The notes below the pieces were generated by a model. It was not told the origin of the DNA and ran no database searches. It was given only the letters and a program-made list of their open reading frames with translations. From Blastocatellia bacterium (GTDB lineage: Bacteria > Acidobacteriota > Blastocatellia > Pyrinomonadales > Pyrinomonadaceae): a DNA stretch of 64,000 nt. Position numbers and translations under genes: made by a program. Location of the stretch: assembly GCA_003168335.1 (NCBI GenBank), contig PMSM01000009.1, positions 1-64,000 on the forward strand, given 5' to 3'. This document shows, piece by piece, positions 1 to 7,927 of the stretch; positions within the stretch are counted from its first letter, which is position 1; every line of letters starts with the position of its first letter.

Positions 1-55
1 CAAGTTGTCGATGACAAGCCCGCTGATTCCGCTCGCGTCCAACGATTTGTTATAC
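1..55 (-). other. attC arm (R''/L'' side), truncated by the window edge
   Basis: Read on the minus strand, bases 55 to 28 give GTATAAC, a short spacer, then CGTTGGACGCGAGCG. This matches the start of an integron attC site (RYYYAAC box followed by the L'' arm), with one mismatch in the box. The same arm, CGTTGGACCGGAGCG, occurs in the complete attC sites near 24.6 and 25.2 kb. The partner arm would lie outside the window. The position left of the integrase fits a cassette array. Confidence 0.55.
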
Positions 56-180
56 CGCGCCCAAGTGGGTCGCGCCGACCATTCAACGCCGGGCAGAGCG
101 CGCGACCAATTTACATGTTTCCACCACACCATCATATTTGTCGCGCGCGATGGCGGCCACCTGGACGACATGCCAAACAT
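1..180 (-). CDS. Partial integron-cassette ORF running off the left edge
   Basis: An open frame of 60 codons starts at an ATG (178-180) and is still open at base 1. The translation is Trp/Arg-rich (VWWKHVNWSR) and its last part, RYNKSLDASGISGL, is a read-through of an attC-like arm at 28-55. It sits where the first cassette of the neighbouring integron would be expected, on the strand opposite to the integrase. No family is recognised. It could be a genuine cassette protein whose C-terminus is encoded by the recombination site, or a chance frame. Confidence 0.3.
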   Translation of the reverse strand, partial: MFGMSSRWPPSRATNMMVWWKHVNWSRALPGVEWSARPTWARYNKSLDASGISGLVIDNL

Positions 181-429
181 GCTCGTTTGCTGTTTTCAAA
201 ACGCGGCGCGGCATAACTATTAATTATGCATCACGCACCATAATAGCGCGATACGGGGAATTATGCGTTAACCATAATACTCTCGATCCCGCTATAAAAC
301 ATCAAACCTTCCGTCAGCCTGAACAGCAAATTTATGGCTACGACACTCTTCTCTAGCGCAGAGAAAGCCTTTCGTAGATGCGCGGTTCCTGCCGGATCAT
401 AATCCCCTCGCGTGCGGTATTATGCGTCG
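181..429. promoter_or_regulatory. Region between intI and first cassette; possible attI
   Basis: This AT-richer stretch lies between the integrase start and the first putative cassette, where attI and the cassette promoter normally sit. On the minus strand it holds repeated GCATAATT words and a GTTATGC box (211-217), about 30 bp before the cassette ATG. GTTATGC departs from the GTTRRRY consensus, so the attI assignment is tentative. No conserved gene is seen here. Confidence 0.3.
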
Positions 430-932
430 ATGATGGCGAAGAGAAAGCTGCTCGATCAAGTGAGCGATGTTGCTCGCTTCAGACATCTCAGCCTACGCAC
501 CGAAGAAGCCTACCGCAATTGGATCAAGCGCTACATCCTTTATCACGGCAAGCGTCACCCAAAAGAACTGGACGCCGAGCATGTGCGTTCCTTCCTTACC
601 CACCTCGCGGTGAACGAGAAGGTCGCTGCTTCGACCCAGAACCAGGCGTTCAACGCGCTGCTGTTTCTTTACCGGCAAGTGCTGAAGACGGAGCCGCTGA
701 ATATCGAAGGAGTCGAACGCGCGCGTCACTCGCGCAGGTTGCCGGTGGTCTTCACGAAGGCAGAGGCGACCGCCGTAATTGCCAAGATGAAAGGCGAGCA
801 TCAGTTGATTGCCGGATTGCTGTATGGCGCCGGGCTGCGAATCATGGAAGCGGTGCGGTTGCGGGTCAAAGATATCGACTTTGGGCGCGGCGAAATAACG
901 GTGCGCGACGGTTCACCCCGTGAGATAAATCT

Positions 933-1205
933 ATGAATGAATATTGTTATGTCTATGTCCTGCGTTCCCTGAAGGATCAAATGTTTTATGTGGGATTCAC
1001 GAAGAATCTGACGGGAAGAGTCGAAGCGCACAACGGAGGCCTGGTTCCTTCGACAAAGCGACGGACACCAATGGAACTTGTGTATTGGGAAGGGTGTCGC
1101 AACCAATCGGATGCCACTGACCGAGAAAAATACTTGAAGTCTTCGTGGGGAAAGCGATACATCAAGAATAGATTGCGAAACTATCTCACGGGGTTCACCC
1201 CGTGA
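933..1205 (+). CDS. Small GIY-YIG nuclease of the insertion element
   Basis: A single-domain GIY-YIG endonuclease of 90 aa (UvrC-like / COG2827 type). The GIY-like strand is YVYVLRS near residue 6, the YIG-like strand FYVGFTKN near 19-26, the catalytic Arg is in GRVEAHN near 29, and the metal-binding Glu is in DREKYLKS near 70. The last residues (YLTGFTP) and the stop are encoded by the palindrome at 1182-1209. The codons are more A+T-rich than in the flanking integrase, which suggests transfer. Freestanding proteins of this kind are common and often of unknown role. Here it is the sole gene of an inserted element, so it may promote the element's mobility; that is an inference. Confidence 0.85.
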   Translation: MNEYCYVYVLRSLKDQMFYVGFTKNLTGRVEAHNGGLVPSTKRRTPMELVYWEGCRNQSDATDREKYLKSSWGKRYIKNRLRNYLTGFTP

Positions 1206-1233
1206 GATAAAGAACGAAAGCTATCTCACGGGG
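1182..1233. repeat. Hairpin plus terminal repeat of the GIY-YIG element
   Basis: TATCTCACGGGG occurs at 1182-1193 and 1222-1233, and its complement CCCCGTGAGATA at 916-927 and 1198-1209. The central pair forms a 12-bp stem with a 4-base loop. The four half-sites alternate around the nuclease gene, as a duplicated hairpin would. Confidence 0.85.
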
Positions 1234-1714
1234 TAAAGGCGAGCAGGATCGAGTGACGATGCTGCCGAGGGCTTTAAAAGAACCACCGTCGCGGCAAATC
1301 GGAGCCGCGTGTAAGTTGCACGTGGATGACTTGAGGCGAGATTTCGGCGCGGTGTACTTGCCGTATGCTTTGGAAAGAAAATACCAGAATGCCGCGAAGG
1401 ATTTTATCTGGCAATACCTGTTTCCCGCGGAGAAGCTCTCAGCCGATCCACGTTCGGGAAAGACCAGACGGCATCATGTTTCTGAGCAGAGCGTGCAACG
1501 CGCCGTAAAGTCGGCGTTGCGGGCGGCCGGAGTAAGGAAGAATGGAAGCTGCCACGCGTTTCGGCACAGCTTTGCAACTCACCTTCTGGAAGACGGATAT
1601 GACATTCGTACCGTCCAGGAACTACTGGGTCACAAAGACGTCCGTACGACGATGATTTACACGCACGTTCTTAATAAAGGCGGCAGAGGAGTGCGGAGTC
1701 CGCTGGATAGTTAG

Positions 1715-2025
1715 AAGCCGGAAACGCATTTTCCATATTCCATTTGATATTGAAGAGAGAGAACCACGCGTCTTCTTTGGAGTGCGCTGACTTGTCAGCG
1801 CTTTGGCCGGCGTGACAAGTCGCGCCTTTTGAAAGCGGCGACAGGTCGCCGCACTCCAAAGCAGTAGCCCTTCCTTACGGTCGGGCTACTGACCCACTAC
1901 GGCTACATGGCCATGTGCGAAGTAATCGGATTGACCCGTCGAGCCACCGAGCGCGCGCACCTGGGCTCTTTCGGAATCTTGGTGCCTTGGTGTCTTTGTG
2001 GTGAACTCCCTTTTTCCGCAGCCTG
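1715..2025. repeat. Gene-free stretch with palindromic repeats
   Basis: No gene is seen in these ~310 bases. TTTGGAGTGC (1776-1785) and GCACTCCAAA (1851-1860) are inverted ends around two inner hairpins (GCGCTGACTTGTCAGCGC and GGCGACAGGTCGCC). It is followed by an AGTAGCCC / GGGCTACT hairpin (1863-1890); a related copy lies near 25804-25830. The stretch then ends in a simple sequence rich in TTGGTGTCTTTGTGGTG-like words. These look like interspersed palindromic repeats, not coding DNA. Confidence 0.7.
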
Positions 2026-3153
2026 CTAGATGCTGGTTTCGTTGCGTGCGCGTTGGTGATGCCGTTCGATTGCAAACTCGATCAGTTGATCTATCACGCG
2101 AGGAAAAGAAATTCCTGATGCTTCCCACATCTTGGGAAAGCCCGACACATCGGTTAGTCCGGGAAGAGTGTTTATTTCGTTGACCAGCAAATCGCCATCC
2201 GGCTGCAAAAAGAAATCAACCCGCGAGAGTCCCGCGCCGTCAATCGCCTGGTAAGCTTTGACGGCCATCTGCTGAATTCTTTTGGCCGTGGCTTTTGACA
2301 CCCTCGCCGGCACGACAAACTCGACGTGCCCGGTGCCGGCATACTTCTCAGTGTAATCAAGAAAGCGCGCCGCTTCATCGTGGACCACATATTCGCCCGG
2401 CAGGCTCGCCTGGGGTTGGTCGTTTCCCATCACCGCACACTCAAGCTCGCGTCCGGCGACGGCTGCTTCCACAATTATTTTGCGATCGTAACGCGCGGCC
2501 AACTTAATGGCTCGCGCCAGCGAGGCCTTGTCGATCGCTTTCGATATTCCGACGGAAGAACCCAGGTTCGCGGGCTTCACAAAGGCGGGAAAACCGATGC
2601 TGCGCACGACTCGCCTGGAAACACTTTCAGGCTTGCTCTCCCATTCTGTGCGCAGGAACCACGCGTACTCGCAGATGGGCAAGCCGGCGTCTTTGAACAG
2701 CGCCTTCATCGTCACCTTGTCCATCCCGCATGCCGACGCCAGCGTGCCGCAGCCAACGAAAGGCACAGCCGCCATCTCCAGCAAGCCCTGAAGCGTGCCG
2801 TCTTCGCCGTACGTTCCGTGCAGGACCGGAAAGACTACATCGATCGGTTCCGCCGCGCCCACGTTGCCGCTCAGCCGCATCAATCCAGCGCGCGAAGGAT
2901 CGCCGGCGATCATCACGTCTTCCTTCTTCCCGCCCCGCAGGCGCGCCGAGAGTAGGCGCTGCGTCGCTTTCGGCAATAACTCCGCCGCGGCTGCGGGCGC
3001 CAGCCAGTTCCCTTCCTTGGTGATGGCTACGGGGACAACTTCGTACTTCGTGGCGTCCATCGCTTCGATCACCGCACGCGCGGAACGGATCGACACTTCA
3101 TGCTCGCCCGAACGGCCACCAAAGATGACGCCAATGCGAAGTTTCTTAGTCAT
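2026..3153 (-). CDS. ddl: D-alanine--D-alanine ligase
   Basis: An ATP-grasp enzyme of 375 aa that makes the D-Ala-D-Ala dipeptide for peptidoglycan. The N-terminal GVIFGGRSGEHEVS signature, PVLHGTYGEDGTLQG near residue 110, KPANLGSSVGISK near 195, and the C-terminal metal-binding NEINTLPGLT near 325 are all present. A longer TTG-started frame to 3174 is available, but those codons lie in a palindromic repeat (3170-3187), so the ATG at 3153 is preferred. The last ~15 residues (ERHHQRARNETSI) look unconserved. It stands alone on the minus strand; the peptidoglycan-recycling genes at 9.5-13 kb are functionally related. Confidence 0.95.
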   Translation of the reverse strand: MTKKLRIGVIFGGRSGEHEVSIRSARAVIEAMDATKYEVVPVAITKEGNWLAPAAAAELLPKATQRLLSARLRGGKKEDVMIAGDPSRAGLMRLSGNVGAAEPIDVVFPVLHGTYGEDGTLQGLLEMAAVPFVGCGTLASACGMDKVTMKALFKDAGLPICEYAWFLRTEWESKPESVSRRVVRSIGFPAFVKPANLGSSVGISKAIDKASLARAIKLAARYDRKIIVEAAVAGRELECAVMGNDQPQASLPGEYVVHDEAARFLDYTEKYAGTGHVEFVVPARVSKATAKRIQQMAVKAYQAIDGAGLSRVDFFLQPDGDLLVNEINTLPGLTDVSGFPKMWEASGISFPRVIDQLIEFAIERHHQRARNETSI

Positions 3154-3169
3154 TGAGTTTTCATTGTCC

Positions 3170-3251
3170 GACAAACTTCAGTTTGTCGCTAAGTGGCACA
3201 GACTTTAGTCTGTGATTAGGTTTCAGATCCACAGACTAAAGTCTGTGCCAC
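3170..3251. repeat. Cluster of ACTTYAGT-core palindromes between rocF and ddl
   Basis: GACAAACTTCAGTTTGTC (3170-3187) is followed by a pair of hairpins in inverted arrangement: GGCACAGACTTTAGTCTGTG (3195-3214) and its complement (3230-3249). The paired hairpin recurs almost unchanged at 55788-55852, and the first hairpin recurs at 55268, 55318 and 56256. Confidence 0.9.
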
Positions 3252-4217
3252 TTACAAAATCGTTTTCCCGAGCGCCGACAGAATCAGCTCAACACCCAGT
3301 TCGGCTGTGCGATTATTCAAGTCGAGCGCGGTATTGATCTCGACCACTTCCAGCGAGCGCATGCCGCCGTCCTCGGCGATCTTTTCCATCGCCAGATGGG
3401 CTTCGCGGTAACTCAGCCCGCCGCGGACCAGCGTACCGGAACCCGGCGCGTCTCTGGGATCCAGCGCATCAACATCAAAGGTGACTGCGTATCCGGCAGT
3501 TCCCTGCCCCGCAATCTGAATCGCTTCGTCCATACAGACAGCCAGGCCTCGCTCATCGATCTCGCGCATGGTAAAGAATCGCAGGCCGAGTTGCCGGATC
3601 AATTCGCGCTCACCCGGATCGATGTCCCGGGCTCCGACATGCGCGCATAGCCGGGGATCAAACTTTGGCGCAAAGCCCGCGACGTTCACCAAATCCGGCG
3701 CGCCATAACCCAACAGCACAGCCAAAGGCATGCCGTGAATGTTACCAGATGGCGAAGTCTCCGGCGTATTCATGTCGGCGTGCGCGTCAAAGTAAACCAG
3801 ACCTAACCTCTCGTCGCCCTTGCGAAACGCCTTGACCACTCCGGCGAGCGACCCGATCGCAATTGAATGATCACCACCAATGGTGATCGGCAACTTACCC
3901 CCGTCGGCAATCGCTTCCACTTCAGAGGCCAGCCGTTCACACGCCGCATGAATCTCAGCGAGGTACTTTACCTTTTCATTAACTGCCGGCAGCGAATGCG
4001 GCCGTTTGAAGGGCAGATCACCGAGATCCTCAACTTCATAGCCGAGCTTTGCGATTCGATCGGTAAGCCCGGCAACCCGAATTGCGCCGGGCCCGAGATC
4101 GACACCGGCCATGCTCTGGCCAAAGCTCAGCGGCACTCCGAGCAGACTCACATTCTTTCCCGCGCCGGGAAGATCGCGACTGATTGGTTTCTCTCGTTTA
4201 TCCACAGTTTGAGTCAT
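3252..4217 (-). CDS. rocF: Arginase (ureohydrolase family)
   Basis: A 321-aa manganese ureohydrolase that hydrolyses L-arginine to ornithine and urea. The metal-ligand motifs are in order: GGDHSIAIG, FDAHADMNTPE, then FDVDALDPRDAPGSGT. The end EVVEINTALDLNNRTAEL fits arginase better than agmatinase, and SGNIHGMP just after the DAHAD motif is an arginase-type substrate loop. The start is ATG 4217; a longer frame to 4247 would overlap the next gene. No urease or ornithine gene lies nearby, so its pathway cannot be read from context. Confidence 0.88.
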   Translation of the reverse strand: MTQTVDKREKPISRDLPGAGKNVSLLGVPLSFGQSMAGVDLGPGAIRVAGLTDRIAKLGYEVEDLGDLPFKRPHSLPAVNEKVKYLAEIHAACERLASEVEAIADGGKLPITIGGDHSIAIGSLAGVVKAFRKGDERLGLVYFDAHADMNTPETSPSGNIHGMPLAVLLGYGAPDLVNVAGFAPKFDPRLCAHVGARDIDPGERELIRQLGLRFFTMREIDERGLAVCMDEAIQIAGQGTAGYAVTFDVDALDPRDAPGSGTLVRGGLSYREAHLAMEKIAEDGGMRSLEVVEINTALDLNNRTAELGVELILSALGKTIL

Positions 4218-4230
4218 GCAGCAAGTACAC

Positions 4231-5121
4231 CTACGGTCCCCACTCAAACGCTACTTCAGAAATCGCGGTGTCATCAGTCGATCCTGGATTGGTTCCGTGG
4301 TAGACGGATTTGATTACTAACTTCACCCAGCGCGTCTTCACCGATCCAACCTCAGCCTTCTGACTGTCCATGCGATCATCGAAGGTCAAATCGCGCGAGC
4401 TGCCGTCGGAAAAATACGCGGTCAGGGTCGCGATGCAATTGTTCTCTGCCCAGATCGACGGGCTCTTGAAATAGCCGGGCTGGATCAGTATGCGATGAAG
4501 ATTGATTTCCCGATCAAAATCAAACCGAATCCACTCGCCGAGGCCCGGGCCGTCCACCCCTTCGATCCAGGCGGTGCTGCGCTTGCCGTCCATCGCGTTG
4601 GCGGCATAGTAAGTGTTGGCTTGCACGGCCAGGCGAACGGAAGATGCGCTTGGAGTGATCTTCAAAGGCGTGCCCGTTTGCGATTCGGATGAGGCTATTT
4701 CTGTCGATGGACTCGCGCTCCGCCCCGGTTCCGGTGACGCCGGAGTGCTCTTTCGATTAGTGTTCGGTTCGTTAGTGCTGGTCTTTGCCGATTCGTTTCC
4801 ACCAGATTGCCGCAAAACAAAATAGGCCGCGATGCCCACCAGCGCCAGCAGCAGCAAGGCGATTGCAACCACGCCGGCGGTCAAGATGGGATTGGACTGT
4901 CGCGCCTCGCTCGGGGCGGCGCGGAAGTCTCCGACATTCGGGTAAGACGGAATCGTAGAACCGGCCGATGACTTTAAGGTGGGCTGCACGCGCGGCGGCA
5001 GAATCTCAGTGGTCGGCGGTTCGGCGTCGCGAGTTACCGCCGAGAGCGTACTGCCGTCTTCAAGACAAAACCTCAGAGTGTTGTCTTCATACTTACGATT
5101 GCATTTTGGGCAACGCTTCAT
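4231..5121 (-). CDS. Zinc-ribbon membrane protein with C-terminal NADase-type glycan-binding-like domain
   Basis: A 296-aa protein. It opens with a zinc ribbon (MKRCPKCNRKYEDNTLRFC), then a disordered Pro/Ser/Thr stretch, one transmembrane helix near residues 80-103, and a low-complexity linker. A C-terminal beta-sandwich follows (NAMDGKRSTAWIEG, then GEWIRFDFD) of the discoidin-like / NADase-type glycan-binding kind. The layout suggests a cytoplasmic ribbon and an extracytoplasmic sugar- or ligand-binding domain. Such chimeras are frequent as uncharacterised proteins in Acidobacteriota. Its function is unknown. Confidence 0.75.
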   Translation of the reverse strand: MKRCPKCNRKYEDNTLRFCLEDGSTLSAVTRDAEPPTTEILPPRVQPTLKSSAGSTIPSYPNVGDFRAAPSEARQSNPILTAGVVAIALLLLALVGIAAYFVLRQSGGNESAKTSTNEPNTNRKSTPASPEPGRSASPSTEIASSESQTGTPLKITPSASSVRLAVQANTYYAANAMDGKRSTAWIEGVDGPGLGEWIRFDFDREINLHRILIQPGYFKSPSIWAENNCIATLTAYFSDGSSRDLTFDDRMDSQKAEVGSVKTRWVKLVIKSVYHGTNPGSTDDTAISEVAFEWGP

Positions 5122-5127
5122 AAGACC

Positions 5128-5360
5128 TATCCGCAGATTTCACAGATTACACAGACTGAGCAAGGAACTACGACATCGGAGTGGTTTCCTATTGGAGATT
5201 TCCTTGCCAGGTAAAACCGATCCACGAAAATACACGAATCGGAGCCAATCCTATTGGTGCAATTTCGTGTGACTTCGTGGATCGTTTTTTTCTAAAGGAC
5301 ACACCAACCGCCCTCCCTCCTTATCTAAATCTGTGAAATCTGCGTAATCTGTGGGCTGAT
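5128..5360. repeat. Nested inverted repeat
   Basis: Outer arms read GCAGATTTCACAGATTAC (5131-5148) and its near-complement around 5330-5357. Inner arms are CGATCCACGAAAATACACGA (5218-5237) and its near-complement TCGTGTGACTTCGTGGATCG (5265-5284). The whole unit could fold as one long hairpin. Variants of both arms occur at 5932-6058 and 34548-34609. Confidence 0.8.
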
Positions 5361-5361
5361 C

Positions 5362-5913
5362 TTATACCACGACGCCGTTTGATTTTTCTTTGATGATCGC
5401 GACCGCCTCTTCAGGCGTACTGGCGAAATCAAGTATCTGAACATCGTTGTCGCTCACGGCCAGGTGGCGCTGCCACTCATTCACAATCGGCGGCCAGCAA
5501 TCACCAAGCAGGATCAGCGGCCTTGGTTCGAGCACGCGCGTTTGCAGCTTGTTCCACACCAGAGATATTTCCGTCACTGTGCCCATGCCGCCGCGCAGAG
5601 CTATGTAGCCAACCGATCGCGTAATCAATCTCTGCAGCCGTTCATAGAAATGTTCGGACGGAACCTTCTCGGTAAGATAACGATTCGGTTCAGACTTGAA
5701 CTGGTTCATCGTAATGCCAAGCACGCGCCCCCCGCGCTCATGCGCGCCACGACTAGCTGCTTCCATCACGCCGGCGTAGCCTCCGGTGCAGACCGTGAAT
5801 CCTGCATCAGCAAGTAGCTCGCCGACGCAGAGCGCCTGCTCGTATTCAAGGTCGGTCTCGCGACACTTTGAACCACCAAAGATAGTTACGATTCGTTCGT
5901 TGGAGTCGCTCAT
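5362..5913 (-). CDS. LOG-family (SLOG) Rossmann-fold protein
   Basis: A 183-aa protein of the lysine-decarboxylase-like/LOG family. Characterised members release free cytokinin-type bases from nucleoside monophosphates or act as nucleotide-binding proteins. The N-terminal IFGGSK strand, the GGYAGVMEAASRGA loop and the RGGMGTVTEISLVW motif (usually PGGxGTxxE) are visible. The Pro of the classical motif is Arg here. It lies between repeat-filled gaps, so there is no operon context. The substrate cannot be assigned. Confidence 0.8.
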   Translation of the reverse strand: MSDSNERIVTIFGGSKCRETDLEYEQALCVGELLADAGFTVCTGGYAGVMEAASRGAHERGGRVLGITMNQFKSEPNRYLTEKVPSEHFYERLQRLITRSVGYIALRGGMGTVTEISLVWNKLQTRVLEPRPLILLGDCWPPIVNEWQRHLAVSDNDVQILDFASTPEEAVAIIKEKSNGVVV

Positions 5914-5931
5914 CTAATTACCGGGAAACAC

Positions 5932-6058
5932 ATCCACAGATTTCGCTGATTACACAGACAATGACTAAACAGCGAGGTTGATCGTACATTCCCTTCTCAA
6001 TTCCACTATAACCTTTTTCTTAGCAGGTAAATCCGTGAACTCTGCGTAATCTGCGGAT
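5932..6058. repeat. Inverted repeat related to 5128-5360
   Basis: ATCCACAGATTTCGCTGATT (5932-5951) is complemented by the stretch AACTCTGCGTAATCTGCGGAT (6037-6057). It is the same repeat family as the outer arms at 5128-5360, and it ends at the stop codon of the methyltransferase gene. Confidence 0.75.
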
Positions 6059-6744
6059 CAGCGCTCGCCGCTTATCATTAACGACCCGGCGCGCCTGTAT
6101 TCTTCATAATCCTCCCGGCTCTTGAAAGAGCTGCCGGTGTAATTCTCGGGGATCGGCGTGGGATCAATTAACCGCTCATCGCGAATGTTCGTGAAACCCG
6201 CGTCGATGAATAACCTACGATAGTCGTCTGTGCTGAGAAGTTCGACCGGAACATTCAACGTATCAATCCACTGATGCGTGGCTTCGTTTTCCCAATAAAG
6301 ATCCACGACCGCGACGAATACGCCGCCCGGCTTCAGCACCCGGTGAATCTCTGCCAACGCCCGCGGAATATCCCGGTAGTAATAGAGCGACTCCATGGAA
6401 AATGCATGCGTGAATTCATTGTCGCTAAAGGGCAGTCGCTCGGCGCTGGCTGTTTCGAAGTCGACGTGAGGAAACGACATGGAAGATTCACGAGCGATAC
6501 GAATCATCTCATCGGAAATATCGATGCCGGTTACGCGACCTTTGATCGCAGAGCCCGCCAACAAACGACTCGCCCATCCCGATCCACAGCCAACATCCAG
6601 CACGCGCGCACTGGCCGGGACGCGCATGCGCTCGATTGCCTGCGTGCCGACTGGGCGATGTCCCTTCTCCATGCTCTCGCCTTTGCCGGCGCGGGCCCAT
6701 TGGTTGAATTCGATGCGGAGTTGCTCTTGCGGATCGTTAGTCAT
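6058..6744 (-). CDS. Class I SAM-dependent methyltransferase
   Basis: A 228-aa methyltransferase of the Methyltransf_11/UbiE-like type. The SAM-binding motif I is VLDVGCGSGWASRLLA near residue 45, motif II is VTGIDISDEMI, and the post-motif segment is EIHRVLKPGGVFVAVVDLYW. The C-terminal part shows no family-specific sequence that would name a substrate. The start at ATG 6744 is chosen because the longer frame (to 6786) overlaps the upstream peptidase gene, which ends at 6762. Confidence 0.82.
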   Translation of the reverse strand: MTNDPQEQLRIEFNQWARAGKGESMEKGHRPVGTQAIERMRVPASARVLDVGCGSGWASRLLAGSAIKGRVTGIDISDEMIRIARESSMSFPHVDFETASAERLPFSDNEFTHAFSMESLYYYRDIPRALAEIHRVLKPGGVFVAVVDLYWENEATHQWIDTLNVPVELLSTDDYRRLFIDAGFTNIRDERLIDPTPIPENYTGSSFKSREDYEEYRRAGSLMISGER

Positions 6745-6761
6745 TGCCGATGCTGGAAGGC

Positions 6762-7769
6762 TCAAGGCTTTCCGTCCTTGGTCCATTGCGGTTTGAAATC
6801 AGAGTTCGCCAACCATCTGACTGGCCCGACCATTGAGGCGATCGACTCGGCCATATGCGCGAAATCGATGTGCGCCAAATCGTCGCTGGGCTGGTGGTAA
6901 TCGCTGTGCAAACCATAACTTGAGACTGTGTGCGCGATGATGCCCTTCCTGGCCAGAACATAGTTGTCCGAACGTTGAAAGAAGTGCTGCTCAGGATGCG
7001 GGTCGGCCACGAGAAGTGCGCCGTGTGCCGCCAACTCCGCACCAAGATCTGAACGATCGTATCCGGTCAACCAAAGTGTATGTGCCGCCACTGCCTTATC
7101 CGGCCGGCCAATCATTTCAAATTCCAGGTTAGCCACAAAACTTTCGACCGGAACCGGCGGATGTTCCTGAAAATACCTCGCGCCGTAACCGCCAATCTCT
7201 TCGCTCCCAAACAACGCAAACACGACGGTGCGTTTTGGCTTTGGACCCGAGGCCAGCGCTTCTGCCAACTCCAATACTGCGGTGACGCCGGAAGCGTCAT
7301 CGTCCGCGCCGTTGTAGATGTTATCGCCCTTCACTTCCCGCCCGATGCCCAGATGGTCCAGATGCGCCGACAGCAGCACCGTCTCCTGCGCCAACTTTGG
7401 ATCGCGGCCACGCAAGATTCCGACGACATTGGTCGTAGTGGCTTCTTGCGGCGGCGCATCCGGCACGCCCCGCTGTCTCCTCAAAAACTTCACGGTTTGC
7501 AAATAACCACCATCGTCGCCGGCGGGCTCAATCTTGAGCAGTTTCAACTGGGACGCGATGTACTTCGCCGCCGCCAACTCATCCGTGGTTGCACTCCCCC
7601 GTCCACGCATTTCATCACTCGCCAGGGCCTGCATGTACTTCCGCACAGACTGCTGCGAGACAGTCGCTGTCCCGCCCTGCGCGACTTTCTGCGTTTGGCC
7701 CCAGCCCGCGGAGGCCATGACCAGGAGGAGGAGGCCGATCAGCGTTCTGCGTCTTCTTTGAATCTTCAT
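6762..7769 (-). CDS. Secreted M28-family zinc peptidase
   Basis: A 335-aa exported aminopeptidase-like enzyme. It has an N-terminal signal peptide (MKIQRRRRTLIGLLLLVMAS, cleavage after GWGQ). The M28 zinc ligands are visible: SAHLDHLG, YNGADDDASG, the catalytic Glu in FGSEEIGGYG, and the later HTVSSYGLHSDYH. The upstream frame to 7859 crosses a palindromic repeat and is not taken as coding. The gene ends 18 bases before the start of the methyltransferase, so the two may be cotranscribed. Confidence 0.9.
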   Translation of the reverse strand: MKIQRRRRTLIGLLLLVMASAGWGQTQKVAQGGTATVSQQSVRKYMQALASDEMRGRGSATTDELAAAKYIASQLKLLKIEPAGDDGGYLQTVKFLRRQRGVPDAPPQEATTTNVVGILRGRDPKLAQETVLLSAHLDHLGIGREVKGDNIYNGADDDASGVTAVLELAEALASGPKPKRTVVFALFGSEEIGGYGARYFQEHPPVPVESFVANLEFEMIGRPDKAVAAHTLWLTGYDRSDLGAELAAHGALLVADPHPEQHFFQRSDNYVLARKGIIAHTVSSYGLHSDYHQPSDDLAHIDFAHMAESIASMVGPVRWLANSDFKPQWTKDGKP

Positions 7770-7812
7770 ATAACTGTTCGTCAAAGGGTCGTGCCTAAAT
7801 ATAGCGGCGTTT

Positions 7813-7874
7813 AGAGTACCAACTTCAGTTGGGTTCTTTCTTCCAGCAGGAATGCCCAACTAAAGTTGGTACTC
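7813..7874. repeat. Paired palindromes with ACTTYAGT core
   Basis: GAGTACCAACTTCAGTTGGG (7815-7834) and its near-complement CCCAACTAAAGTTGGTACTC (7854-7873) face each other. Each is itself a hairpin. The plan matches the pairs at 3195-3249 and 55788-55852 but with a different stem. A relic of the same stem occurs near 29861. Confidence 0.85.
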
Positions 7875-7927
7875 TGAACACCGCTCTCCAGGCTAAGCCA
7901 CCAGCTCGTCGAGTTAGTGAATTGAAA

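Larger units (their letters stand above)
912..1233 (+). mobile_element. 322-bp insertion element carrying a GIY-YIG nuclease, with palindromic ends
   Basis: The boundaries come from repairing the integrase frame. The left end is TTCACCCCGTGAGATA (912-927) and the right end is TATCTCACGGGG (1222-1233), so the termini form a 12-bp inverted repeat. A full hairpin with the same arms (1182-1193 and 1198-1209, loop TTCA) lies inside the element just before the right end. The base triplet GGT is present on both sides (910-912 and 1232-1234) and could be a short target duplication, or simply ambiguity in the junction. The only gene is the GIY-YIG ORF, which fills nearly all of it. The size leaves no room for a group I intron core. 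Confidence 0.82.
430..1714 (+). pseudogene. intI: Integron integrase (IntI-type tyrosine recombinase), split by a GIY-YIG element
   Basis: Integron integrases recombine attC and attI sites to capture cassettes. The N-terminal piece (430-911) has the SAM-like core-binding domain and the first active-site box (YGAGLRIMEAVRLRV). The C-terminal piece (1234-1714) carries the extra IntI-type segment ([13 protein letters not shown], then [11 protein letters not shown]), the [12 protein letters not shown] box with the catalytic His/Arg, [15 protein letters not shown] with the catalytic Tyr, and the typical GVRSPLD end. Removing 912-1233 rejoins the reading frame exactly (VRDG then KGEQDRVT) and gives about 320 aa, the usual IntI length. 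The insert is 322 bp, so it both shifts the frame and adds stops, and the gene should be inactive. Start is ATG 430 or 433; no clear ribosome-binding site decides between them. Confidence 0.92.

Noticed and set aside
912-1233. The intI insert as a self-splicing group I intron with a homing endonuclease
   Set aside because: Only about 50 non-coding bases remain outside the nuclease gene, too few for an intron core, and the ends are inverted repeats.
2326-2955. Long plus-strand frame opposite ddl
   Set aside because: It is a shadow of the ddl gene in high-GC codons; the translation has no domain and is rich in Arg/Pro/Ala.
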